Assembly: GCF_032854445.1 (NCBI RefSeq) | Contig: NC_088295.1 | Coordinates: 87,813,836 to 87,877,835 of the forward strand | Reading direction: 5' to 3' | Length of the DNA: 64,000 bases | DNA from: Liolophura sinensis | Lineage: Eukaryota > Mollusca > Polyplacophora > Chitonida > Chitonidae | Shown here: piece by piece, positions 21,032 to 32,175 of the stretch | Layout: each line of letters begins with the position of its first letter | Position numbering within the stretch: the stretch's first letter is position 1 | Program-made: the position numbers and the translations under genes | Notes under the pieces: model-generated | The model's input: the letters and a program-made list of their open reading frames with translations, nothing else | Databases searched by the model: none | Told to the model about the DNA's origin: nothing

Positions 21032-21410
21032 TGTTTTAGACCGCTTAACGCGGCTATTTACGTTTAAGTGTCGTTTTAGTGATCTGGTAAATTTTGTAAA
21101 GGCTATTCCCCGTGCCCCCCTCCCCCCGCCCCCCCAAAGTGTTTTCCAAAATCATACTGAATCATACTTTTTTAAAGAAAAAAATTGCAGTGTTGTTCTT
21201 CTTAAATATCGCTTTAGCGCAATGTGGACCCATGCATTTCAATAGGAGAGTAAAATTATGCGCCACCAGAAAAATACACCGTCTCTCTCCTGTTCAAATA
21301 TAGAATAAACGGCACGACGGACGTCAGGCGGTAGTGGCTTCCATAACTATTCCATCGGATTTGTGTTCTGAACGGTAATATTTATAGTTGTGATTTTTAT
21401 GTGTTATCAG

Positions 21411-21486
21411 GTTTGGCTGGTGTTATAATAGGAAGTCTGATCGGTCTAATGCTTGTCGTGTTCATCGTAGTGATTGTCATCCTCAG
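21411..21486 (+). CDS. Transmembrane exon
   Basis: A 76-base exon lies between GTTATCAG and GTAAGG. It starts in phase 1 and ends in phase 2. It encodes LAGVIIGSLIGLMLVVFIVV followed by IVILR: an uninterrupted hydrophobic helix of about 22 residues with a small-residue motif (GSLIG). The stop-transfer basic residues (RRRK) come from the junction with the next exon, as expected for a type I membrane protein with its C-terminus in the cytosol. Confidence 0.88.
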
Positions 21487-22080
21487 GTAAGGCATGGAGG
21501 TTTGTGCGCGGAATGAAACGAAAGAGTACTAATCTGCTAATAGACTAAATACATCATTTTGTTATCAGAAGTGCATTCGGGAGATGGTATCGCCTAAAGT
21601 ATAGGCCTACGTGCAAATCGCCGTGCTCTGCAGTGCACTGAATCGTTCAGGAAACAAACACGCACCGCGGCCACTGTGTCTCCGGCAGGTCCGGTACTAT
21701 AGTGGTTTCCGAGAATTCACTGGATTTAAAATGCTTTTAATCTGACACATAGTTTTTGCGCTTGTACAAAGAGTGGTAACAATTTGCACCAAGGTCAGCA
21801 GCAACATCCTCCGATGACCCCTACCAACACATGTGAATACATATCACCTACATAAAACATAAGCCTTATAGGACTGAACGAATGAATGATCATGGCTCAT
21901 CGGAAGTATTATATACAACCATACAGTGGCCAGTTTTACGAGTAAATTGATTCACCCTAACCAAACCTTGTCTGTACATTGACAGTTTCAAATGAATACC
22001 ACTTAAAAATCACATTAATTGCCTTAAAGGTTATGCTGAAACAACGGCAAAATTCATTCTAATAATGTATTTATTTACAG

Positions 22081-22639
22081 ACGAAGAAAACAGAACGAGA
22101 GGCTTAATAAAGCTGAGGCAGAGCCAAGAGATCGAAACATAGCGAGAAGCTCTAACGTGCAGAATCAGAGTTATGCTGAGGTGAGGATGTCGGACCTGGT
22201 GGGAACGGAGCTTGATGACAACATGGCCAGTGTTACACAGTATTCAGAGGACTCTCAAGCACTGTACTCCAATGATCTTGTGAAAGAGAGGAAAATGAAA
22301 CAGCGCCAGATGGAGCAGCAGGAAAGAGCCTTTCACAACGACGCTGCGGTGTATGAGAATGAGCCAGGTCTCGTCGGTGGTGTCCCTACAAACGGCGCTT
22401 CGGCCATGACGTACGATACTTTGTGGAAATCCGGGGTGACGACTTCTTCAGATGACACCTATAACCACTTACACCAACAGACCGTCGTGCCCGAGAAGAA
22501 AGTCGAGACGCACCATTCCGTGAATGTGTACAATCATTTGTACGGCAAAGGTAAAGCCTTACCCAAACCTGTCCATGGACCGACATCAGTCCAGGATAAC
22601 CTCTACTCACTGGCGAATAATTGCAATGATTCAAACTGA
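22081..22639 (+). CDS. Terminal exon: cytoplasmic tail with ITAM-like and other tyrosine motifs
   Basis: The exon follows TTTATTTACAG and runs to TGA at 22637-22639, giving about 185 cytoplasmic residues. The phase 2 junction restores an Arg and yields RRRKQNER, a stop-transfer segment. Tyrosine motifs include YAEV, YENE (YxN, Grb2-SH2 type), YDTL (22412), YNHL (22460), YNHL (22529) and YSLA (22604). YDTL and YNHL are separated by exactly 12 residues, inside the YxxL-x(6-12)-YxxL ITAM rule. The middle part (KERKMKQRQMEQQER) is a charged, helix-prone stretch. No kinase or other enzymatic domain is present, so signalling would rely on recruited kinases. Assignment as a phagocytic or recognition receptor is inference from the tail and the EGF ectodomain. 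Confidence 0.85.
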
Positions 22640-22937
22640 TTTTCGTCATCCTTCAAGTTTATAAAATACCAATGGCTTGTGGACATTTTAGTAATAATTC
22701 ACATTACATTGAGAGCGCTACATGCCGCAACGATCGGCGATTTCCAAACAACCATTGTATAAGGCTTGCCTGCAGTTTGAACTGGAGTAGGTGGTCCGCT
22801 TAGTGGCCTTGATCATACTGCTAAACTTCAAGCTGTAGCTGATTGAATACGGTACAAAATCTAATAATACAGTTATCAAACACCAGGCTGAATATCGTAC
22901 ACTGACAATATCATTTAAAATTATTTCTGCAACAGAT

Positions 22938-22943
22938 AATAAA
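22938..22943 (+). terminator. Candidate polyadenylation signal AATAAA
   Basis: This is the first canonical AATAAA about 300 bases after the stop codon of the EGF-receptor tail exon. A second AATAAA lies near 23328. Which one is used cannot be told from sequence alone. Confidence 0.35.
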
Positions 22944-25615
22944 CGTGCTTAACAAATTAATGCCTTTCAGTAAATATATACTATCTAGAGCGTAAAAATG
23001 ATTTCACTGTTTCAAAATGCTATAATTTGATCCATTTTATGGACACACTATAATGAATGCTTTCTTTTAACATGTTCAAGAAGTGTTTATATTTCAGATA
23101 CACGCGTATGTTTATAAATATATTGATATATTTATAAATACATGCAGTATTTTATAAATACTCACATTTATAGTATAAATGCAATCATTTATGTAGTAAA
23201 TTGAATGGGTTTATTGCTTGAACGGAGTGATTTAAAGTTTTCAATGTATATGATCAACATTATAAAGCGGTCTTACTATCGGTTGTTGGGTAAACACGTT
23301 TAAGTGTTTAAGCATTAAACATGTTACAATAAAACATTAAGTACCTTTATTATATGTATCAAAGAGACGCTTAAATGTTAAACATTTATTTTTTCAGTGT
23401 ATCGTTAATGGTATATTCAGCCTGGCCTGTCTGATAAACCCTGTACCATCCAGCTCAGGGCCATGTAATATAGACTTACCCAATCATTTTAAAATCCGAT
23501 CAAGTCAAAGTTGCTTCCAATGTACCCAAAACTTGTCGGCTTTACTTGGAACATGTGCTAACTACTTACAGATTGCACAGGTATGGCAGGTTTTGTGTAC
23601 CAATCGCCAATATGTTCAGACACGAACACTGCTTAAACAGAAAAAAGCGGATTCCAAAGGTTGTTCCATGGGCTTAAAATACAATAACATTAGCTCCAAA
23701 ACATTGGATATACATGCATGATTCAGAATCTTGAATACGCCGAACAAAAATATAATGGTGATAACCAATAGCGGCCATATTTGGCTATCACACTGTTAAG
23801 ACACTTTCATTTCAACATTTTTGACAGAATATTATTAACAAGTTGACTTTTATAAAAACAAGAGAAATTGGAATAAAATTAGCACCAAATATTAAAATAC
23901 ACATGTTAATTCGATGTCCATATAACCCTGTTTGATTTTTCCATGTTCATTTGTGTGCGACGCTTGTTTATATGTGCTACTTTTGTTTATATGTGCGACC
24001 CTTGTTTTGTAAAAAAATGCACTAGAGTCAGATTCACTGGGATTTGAAAATTGTAAACTGAGCATCAGTTTTTATATGTGGCTTACTTGTACACATGTGG
24101 AGTTTTCTGCTTGTGTATCTGTAAGGGTGTATATGTACACGTAGAAATGTGTAAAGATACTGTATATGCGGCCTTAACAACCAGACAGCGAAAACACTTT
24201 TTACCATTTTTAATTTTGACTGATTTTATTTACGTACGAAGTAAAACCCCGTTAATGGAAACTGGTATTGAGTTATTGAGAAACTGCGACATGAGACAAA
24301 GAGACGAAAATAAAGTCTTTATTTCGTAGCAGGTGAGATGAAAAAGTTTTTTAGGGGTTTTATGTTATAATTCCGATCGGCTTTGGTATAAAATATACAA
24401 TGACTTACTGAAGAGGGGAAGATTGGAAAGGATTGTAAAACTACAATAACTGACGGACGTTATGCTCTGGTTAGTATATATGCATAACCAGCCCTTTCGA
24501 TTGACAAGTGAAAGGCAGGATATGTTCGCTTTGGTTTCCGAAGTAATAGATAATGTTTATATGCGTTGTCCGAAATGAGATCGTTAAAAGTTTGATCATT
24601 TTCCACATGTACAAAATAACAATCAGCATATATTACGTTAAATATGTATGCAGATTTAGTGTATAGATTTTGTTTTCGGTTATACGTCCTTGTTATATGT
24701 TATATTCAGTGATATATGAATGGTCATTGACCTAACTAACTTTAGTTGTTGACTATGTGTGGATTTGGAGTTTGGAGTAGATTACCACGTCTACCTGTTT
24801 ATGCTTGCCCCACCGTTAGTTTCTCAGCCACTGTTTCATGACGCTTCACCATAATTAATAAACTGCTATTATATGTCTTCATGAAAATAATTTACAGATC
24901 AACTTCCATGCTTTTAGGATTTTTAACGTGTTTTTTTATTTTAATTTGATTTACACTTTTACCATACCTGTGTTTATAATGAATGAAAACTTAGGCCATG
25001 TCTTTGCTGTGATTCGGAGGTTACCATATTTTGGGAATCTTTCTTCTCTGTTCAATATTATACCAATATTATGTTTTATATTATTTATTACTACTAGTCT
25101 TTTCGGCAAATCTCTGAAGAGTTATTTTCATATTTTAATGAAATCTTCATGCAAGTCTCAAGTACATATTGGTAAAGGCTTTGTGATGTTCTATTCATTG
25201 TAAATAACTATGGCAAGTTTGGCCCGCACTGAATTTTTGCAGAGATTAGTCCCAGGCTTCTGGATATATAAATGGTTGCGACACAAGTCTTCTTTTTTTT
25301 TTCCGTATTTTTATAACTGAACATAATGATGCATGAACGTTGTCATAAATCCCGTCTGTGACTGATGTTTACAAAATGCCTTGTTATAGTATCTCTGTGG
25401 GGATTTTAATTGGAAGCCTCATGAAATGTTCAGTTAGTTTAAGGTATTTGACATACGAATTTATTAATGACTATAATTTACAGTGTAAGTTAATATGCGT
25501 TCGGTTTTTATCAGGCTCTATTATTACATCAAATCCGTACATGGTTGTAAATGGTAATTCATCTTCAGTGGAGGGTAAAGGCTCAGGTATGGAAGGGGAT
25601 CACCGCCAAAAATAC
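22944..25615. other. Intergenic, nothing recognised
   Basis: AT-rich DNA follows the EGF-receptor gene. Short open frames occur (for example near 24078-24329 and 24928-25203), but none has a recognisable domain, a supporting splice structure or base composition unlike its surroundings. Confidence 0.5.
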
Positions 25616-25619
25616 ATCT

Positions 25620-25795
25620 CTCAAACGGAATAAGCATCTACGGCACACCAAACAAGCGTCTCCCAAACCAAATAAGCATCTTCTAAACCAAACAAGCATC
25701 AAACGGAACAGGCATATTTCAAGGCTTACAAATATCTTCTAAATCGAATAGGCATCTCCCAAACCAAGTAAGCTTATATCACACCAGGTCAGATA
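25620..25795. repeat. Degenerate ~22-25-bp tandem repeat
   Basis: Units such as CTCCCAAACCAAATAAGCAT recur about seven times with many substitutions. The array is short and old. Confidence 0.55.
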
Positions 25796-25934
25796 AAAGG
25801 TCGGTCAGATAAGTCTTTCTCAAACCCAATAAGCATCCCGCGGATAAAGATTAACGCAAGAGGCAACTTTTCAGATAAATGATGTCCAGTAATCAACCAT
25901 TGCCAACTTGAGCAGATGTTCTTGAGCAGTGGCA

Positions 25935-26050
25935 CAGCAGCAGGCCGCAATGGATCAGGAGCCTCCTATTAGTGCGATCGCTGTGAGTTCAAGTCCATCT
26001 CATGCTGACTGCCGCTGCTCCTTTCGACGTGGCAATAATAAAATTTGCGT
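25935..26050 (+). mobile_element. SINE family B, degraded head fragment
   Basis: AGGAGCCTCCTATTAGTGCG, ATCGCTGTGAGTTCAAGTCC and CATGCTGACT match the central part of family B (compare 52045-52110). The 3' tail is lost. Confidence 0.55.
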
Positions 26051-27880
26051 TGTGATCTGTGATATGCAGACCTAGATATATAAATTGATGTGATTACAGC
26101 GTATACTGACAAATACTGATATCAAATCGTATACTGCAGATAACCTCTTGGCTTACTTCATGGCACTTAAACAATGAAATTAGTTCTGGTGCATTGAATA
26201 CACGCGTCATTTACGTATTATAAATCACTATATATTCAAAAGCTTGGTACAGTAAAGAGGAAAACAGAAGTATACATGGGCCTATTTTAAGGACACTTGA
26301 AGTCTTATACCTTTAGGTTTACTCCTACTGGACTGTCTCTGTCGCAAAAACAATTGTATCACATTGTTGAATATTTGTACAGTTGATGTCGATTAATACT
26401 TCTAACCTCCAAACATTATTATTGGAACATTGTATATATATATATGCCAGGATATAAACAACGTTCCAAACAGTAGCGTATGTGCGGTATACCCTGTTAC
26501 CCAGGCCACGTGGGTATAGTGAGCGTGGGCTGTAAATTCGTGGTCAACAGTCAACCGATGTCTAGTGATATGTGAAATATAACTTTCAGAATTATATTGA
26601 TTTAAATTCTGCTGAAAATAATGCTAATTAGGCGGTACTTCTTCTCCAACAAGCTTATATATGTGTGTAGAATATTTTAAATGTTAAACACCTCCCAGTA
26701 TCGCGAAATCTAATCTCGGGTGCAGTAATCTTACTGGAGTGTTTTTAATAACTAGAGCGTTCTCTTAGGAAGCAGGAAGTGTGAGCTCTACATACCGAAT
26801 GTACCACTATGACTGGTGATCTCGTCATATTCTTATCGACGATCACCTCGAGGAGGTACTCTGAACACGTGGGCCAATCTCGTGCCAGGAGGCCGATACT
26901 ATAGAAGGGTAGAGGTCATTTCATATCTAGTGTTTTCCTCATGGTGACCAATAGAAGATCAACATGGTTTTCACTTCCTGTTACAAGGAGTCATCTTGAT
27001 AAGGCAGAAATGATCTATTAAGCTACTTTAACCCCAAGCTAATAAACAAGGGAAACGATTTAGATGAAATACATAGGATTACCTTAACACTAGGATAACT
27101 CCAATCATACATTAACAATAAAGAAATTTCATAATGAAACGATTATGATTTTGTGATAATCTTTGGTTTGAGGATACTGTGGAAGGTCTATAGCTTCCCC
27201 TAACATAAGAATCTTCCATAGGCTGGGGTTGAAAACATTGTCGGCCTGGATTTCCAGCGTAAAAGTGCCCTTAACATTGTTTCCGAGTAATGCACGGTCA
27301 GGAAAATCGACTGGTTGGAGTTACAAGCACTATACTGTTTGTTTGTTCATTGTATCCTATCTAGTTCCCTTCAGCCATGAGATCCATGAACTAGTCGTAG
27401 AACTAGTCGTGTTTTTAATTAAATATTTCTTATTGTTTATATTTTTAGTATTTTACTTTACCTATCATGATTTTGTAAATTTGAAATAAAAATATCTCTT
27501 ATCTTGGAACTTATCTTATGTTGTAATTATACAACCTTATGGATATTCGCCGCCATGCTAAAAGCATTACGCTGCTTGATAATCGTAAGCATCCTGGCTT
27601 CTTGACAAGCAGCTAAAACTTCTGGTGTCTGGCATTAAGCTGTGGTCTGTCAAGTACTTGATATAGCCTTGTCAGGGAAAAGATTGACGGTTCATCGGTT
27701 AAGATACTCTCACAATATCTGGTCAACTACACTGTATGCCTAGTAACGTGCAATTCTACATGTATGTAGGTGGCAAGAAAATTTTAGTTTTATGTACAGT
27801 AAAATGAAACAATGTTTAACCATTTTAATGGCTTTACAAGTCTGAACAAAACCGTCCGTGTAAATTTATGTTAACCCTTT
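26051..27880. other. Intergenic, nothing recognised
   Basis: AT-rich DNA with a short (TA)n at about 26430-26445. The open frame at 27229-27489 ends in a hydrophobic stretch beside an AATAAA-like site but shows no recognisable motif, and I do not call it a gene. Confidence 0.45.
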
Positions 27881-27884
27881 CTCT

Positions 27885-28030
27885 CCTGTAAGATTTTATT
27901 TCTCTCCACGGCGGAGAACTGATACGAAACCACCGCGTCTCACCAGGCACATGACAAAACACCTAACATAAACCCGCAGCCGATCCACCAAGAGCGGGAT
28001 TCGAACAGCCTACCTCACTGTCACCATATA
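27885..28030 (-). mobile_element. Possible tRNA-derived SINE scrap
   Basis: On the minus strand a box B-like GTTCGAATCCCGCTC is preceded by GGTGACAGTGAGGTAGGC, as in many tRNA-derived SINE heads. No box A or dispersed partner was found in the window, so this is weak. Confidence 0.3.
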
Positions 28031-28074
28031 CATACTTACATGTAGCTATAATGTTAGTATTTTCTTCAGTCATG

Positions 28075-28290
28075 TACTTCATTTTTGTTCGGTGTATGTA
28101 GTGGTTTCAGGTGTATATGGAGAAAACTGGAATGACCGGCGAAAGCAACTTCCGTTTGTCACGTACCTTGCAAATCTTCTGACTTAAATTTGCTGCCGAA
28201 GCAGGGAGAGCAGAATTCGAACGCGCGATCTCATTGGTAAGGGGCCAGACAGTCACAGTGAACCAGTGATTTAACAGTCAGAACCAGCGC
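28075..28290 (-). mobile_element. SINE family C, degraded copy
   Basis: GGAGAAAACTGGAATGACCG and GCAGAATTCGAACGCGCGAT line up with GGAGGAAACTGGAGTGCCCG and the box B region of the family C element at 45866-46300. It is more decayed than the copies flanking the GPCRs. Confidence 0.45.
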
Positions 28291-28299
28291 GGTACCCAT

Positions 28300-29890
28300 C
28301 ATTTCCCTGCATTGTAGCCCAATACAATACTGTAAGAATTTGTAATTTCTTAGAAAGACAGATTACATGTCCGACTTATTAGACCGAATTTGATAACATC
28401 CGAGTCCCACTGTAGGATATTAAAGGTATTAAAAACTCGTTTCATAACTGCAGCCGGCTTATGGAGAAATCTGAATATGTATAGGCACTTAGCTCCCCTA
28501 ATCCCAGTGAGGATACGATTTCCGCAGCATATATTTTGTATTTATAAAATCGTCTCTGTCAAAAGAGTTCCCGGAAGTAATGAGCTATAGCTCTAGTAAA
28601 AAAAAGGGCTTGTCAGAGAAACATTTAGGAGGATTTACTTAGAGCAGCGGACTAATTCCTCTGCTCTCATCACTGTTCGCGTGGGGAAGGGGGGGGGGGG
28701 GGCTTGGTGACAATGAGTGACTTGTCTTTCACCAACCTAAATAAATGTAACTCGATGTAAGAATATTCCTATATACAGCCGGGTTTATTCGGATTGTTCT
28801 TTCACCAATAAGGGGTGAACATCTGCAATCAACAGCGCTAATACTAATGGGTAACCTCGTGGCAAATACACAACGAACTAAAGAGTCAAATGTCCGCAAT
28901 GTCGACTAAGAGTCCAACATTATGACACAGGAAAGACATCTACATCTTCTGAGAGTAGAACACATTTATACTGAGTCGAGAGAATAGAGCGATTGCCTTT
29001 GTAATGGTGCGTGTTCAGTGAGCTGAGGGACGACGATCGTCAGCTGATAGGTTTGTTATAGGCTGATAATATGTAGGTAACTGGTATGTAGAGGACAGGA
29101 AAACATTTGCGACGACACACAAGGTACTATACAAAATTCAATACTAGAGATGTTAATCTAAATGACCATGTCTACAACCATTTTCTTTCAACTAGCATGA
29201 GTTGTTAGTGTTGTAATAGATAAAGAAACGGTTGCTTCTGCAAAATGACGTCATTTACCTTTTCTCCGTGAACACATTCTCCAAATGTAACCCAATAGAC
29301 ACATCATTTGAAGGCGATGTGAATCAATGTTGGCTCTTTTTACAGGAAACAAGGGTCTTCTACAAATGCTTGGATCTACCTTCACCATCAGAGACGTGCT
29401 CCACAAAGCACTTGATAAACGTAGAAATTATCCGCTGACCGCACAGTGAGAAAAACTAACCCATTACCCCCTCAGTGTAAAAGCGAAACAGGAAGGCTTG
29501 TTTATTGGGCAATTATGTAAGGTTCGGGTGACCAATTGTGTTAGCAGAGTAGCGGAGATGGAATCAACGAAGGGTCAAGTGGTGCTTATCCCAGGGCTAG
29601 ACCTCGTGTTCAGCAGCCCTTTAGCAGATGGTTTCTTCTGGCAGCAGCTATTGAGTGGTCGTGATAGATTATACTGGCTTACCACAAAGTAACTGGTAGT
29701 AAAGCGGGGCACAACATAAAAAATGTTCCATGATCACAGCTGTTCACCGTCGCTGTTTGCGAATTCAGTTATGACATTCATGTATATTCACCATGGGATT
29801 GTTTACCTTTATCACAATAACTCACTATTCTCTGAATAAGTAATAAGAGACATGATTATAACATATACGTCTCAGAGTGGAATTATGCTT
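28300..29890. other. Intergenic, nothing recognised
   Basis: Contains a G run at about 28688-28703. Open frames here are short and lack recognisable domains or splice context. Confidence 0.45.
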
Positions 29891-29894
29891 GGGA

Positions 29895-30560
29895 TACCCT
29901 TGTCCTGGCTTGTACACTTGATACACACTATCACAGAGTAACTGTGCTTAACACACACAAGCCCTGGCTCGTACACTTGATACACACTATCGCAGAGGAA
30001 CACACACAAACCCTGGGTTGAGCAAACATTCCCTGTACCCTAGTTTTATATACACTATCACAGACGAACAGTGCTTGACACACACAAACCCTGGCTTGTA
30101 CACTTTATACACACTGTCACGGAGGAACACACACAAACCCTGGGTTGTGCAAACATTCCCTGTACGCTAGTTTTATACACACTATCACAGACGAACCGTG
30201 CTTGACACACACAAGCCCTGGCGCATACACTTTATACAAACTATCACAGAGAAAAAGTGCTTAACACACACAGACCCTGTCTTGTACACTTTATACACAC
30301 TATCACAGAGAAACAGTGCTTAACACACACAAAAGTCCTGGTTCATACACTTTATGCACAATATCACACACAAGCTCTGCCTCATACACTTTATAATCGC
30401 TATCACAGAGAAACCGTGCTTAACACACACATGTTAAGGTTTGTACACTTTATACACACTATCACAGAGGAACTGTGCCTAACACACACAAGTCCTGACT
30501 TGTTTACTTCATACACACAATCACAGAGAAACCGTGCTTGACACAAACAAGGCCTCATAC
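29895..30560. repeat. Tandem array of irregular ~57-70-bp units
   Basis: Units combine GTGCTTAACACACACAAGCC CTGG, a TACACTTTATACACACTATC segment and ACAGAGGAAC. About ten units are present with insertions and partial units. The open frames across it have no stable translation beyond the repeat. Confidence 0.8.
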
Positions 30561-31335
30561 ACTTTATAAGAGTCTTGTACACAAAGCTGTGTTATAAATG
30601 TGGTTTGTACGCTTAAGCCATAAATGTGTAAATAGGAGTCGAAAAAAGTCCGCATACACAAACAGTAAAAACCTGTGTGTAAAAGTTTGACACAAACATG
30701 CTGACTGATTTCATAATTAGATAGCAATCCAGGAAAACCCGACAAATGTACAGACACGAATTGATCAAAGAAGACATTCTAAATGACATGTGAGAAACGT
30801 TAGAGGCCTTCGATGTGGTCCGAAATCGACTATGCTATAGCAGCCATAAGGCTCACGGATGAATGGACGAAGTCCTAGAAAGCACAATGAAAAGAAAGTC
30901 TTGCTAATCTCATGGGAAACAGACCCAAATGAACCAGAATGGTTAACAGTTCAGTTTCAAAATATTAATCAAAGATCAGTGAAATGCATGGATGTGTGAT
31001 GCCGACGAACCAGCCGTTGCCATCTAAAGTCACGTGAACAAGAGACAAGTCCTGAAAAGCATCATTAGCTGGTACCAAAACTATACTGATTCTGGTCACC
31101 ATTCACGATAATTTGACACAGTATACAGAATACATTTTTATTTTGATCTGAGAATGGATTATGTCGGAGGAAATTGTACAGTTGACAGGGAAAGTGACAA
31201 ATAGCTGAAAAACACGTGTAAAACACCATTCAAGTAAAGCAAAACTTAAAATACTTGGGATAGCAGTAAATGGTGTTTGACAATGGTAGACCAGATATCT
31301 GTCAACAAAATAAAGGTTTTATGACCATCAACTAC
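30561..31335. other. Spacer between two arrays, nothing recognised
   Basis: No exon, SINE or tandem unit is apparent. Confidence 0.45.
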
Positions 31336-31337
31336 AT

Positions 31338-32175
31338 CACTACCATAACATAGCGGTACGTACAATTAGGCTGACTGTCTAGATCATGCCATAACATACG
31401 TACAATTAGGCTGACTGTCTAGATCATGCCATAACATACGCACAATTAGTCTGACTGTCAAGATCATGCTATAGCATACGTACAATTAGGCTGACTGTCT
31501 AGAGCATTCCATAACACAGATACAGTTAGGCTGACTGTCTAGATCATGCTATAACATACGTACAATTAGGCTGACTGTCTATGTCATGCCATAACATACA
31601 TACAATTAGGCTGACTGTCTAGATCATGCCATAACATACGCACAATTAGGCTGACTGTCTATGTCATGCCATAACATACGTACAATTAGGCTGACTGTCA
31701 AGATCATGCTATAGCATACGTACAATTAGGCTGACTGTCTAGAGCATTCCATAACATAGATACAGTTAGGCTGACTGTCTAGATCATGCCATAACATACA
31801 TACAATTAAGCTGACTGTCTAGATCATGCCATAACATACGTACAATTAGGCTGACTGTCTAGATCATGCCATAACATACGCACAATTAGGCTGACTGTCA
31901 AGATCATGCTATAGCATACGTACAATTAGGCTGACTGTCTAGAGCATTCCATAACATAGATACAGTTAGGCTGACTGTCTAGATCATGCTATAACATACG
32001 TACAATTAGGCTGACTGTCTATGTCATGCCATAACATACGTACAATTAGGCTGACTGTCTATGTCATGCCATAACATACGTACAATTAGGCTGACTGTCT
32101 ATGTCATGCCATAACATACGTACAATTAGGCTGACTGTCTAGATCATGCTATAGCAAACGTACAATTAGGCTGTA
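31338..32175. repeat. 40-bp tandem array with higher-order structure
   Basis: About 21 units of 40 bases (TACAATTAGGCTGACTGTCT plus AGATCATGCCATAACATACG) stand head to tail. A variant unit with AGAGCATTCC and GATACAGTTAGG recurs near 31500, 31740 and 31940, that is every five or six units. Groups of units were therefore duplicated together. Confidence 0.95.

Larger units (their letters stand above)
119..22943 (+). other. Gene model: EGF-repeat single-pass transmembrane receptor (5' end outside window)
   Basis: This links the exons listed below into one gene. All lie on the + strand and have AG/GT borders. The five intact EGF exons and the stalk exon are phase 1 at both ends, so any of them can be skipped or duplicated without shifting the frame. 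The order is EGF, EGF copy, a damaged EGF, three EGFs, a Pro/Ser/Thr stalk, a transmembrane helix and a ~190-residue cytoplasmic tail ending at a TGA at 22637. The protein should sit in the plasma membrane with the EGF modules outside. Draper, CED-1 and MEGF10 are broadly comparable in layout, but these modules are of the calcium-binding type (DxDEC), so orthology is not claimed. No signal peptide or start codon is visible, so the gene begins upstream of the window. Exons may be missing from this model, and linking the duplicated exons to the tail is inference. Confidence 0.72.

Noticed and set aside
22386-22649. Minus-strand frame opposite the receptor tail exon
   Set aside because: It is the shadow of the well-supported plus-strand terminal exon.
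24928-25203. Hydrophobic 91-codon frame as a membrane protein gene
   Set aside because: It is driven by AT-rich, T-rich sequence, with no homologous pattern, partner exon or regulatory signal.
30257-30757. Frames across the ~60-bp CACACA-rich array
   Set aside because: Repeat-derived, irregular and without any domain.
31338-32175. Regularly spaced repeats resembling a CRISPR array (also 52640-53790)
   Set aside because: There are no unique spacers: the units are directly head to tail, and the DNA is clearly eukaryotic.
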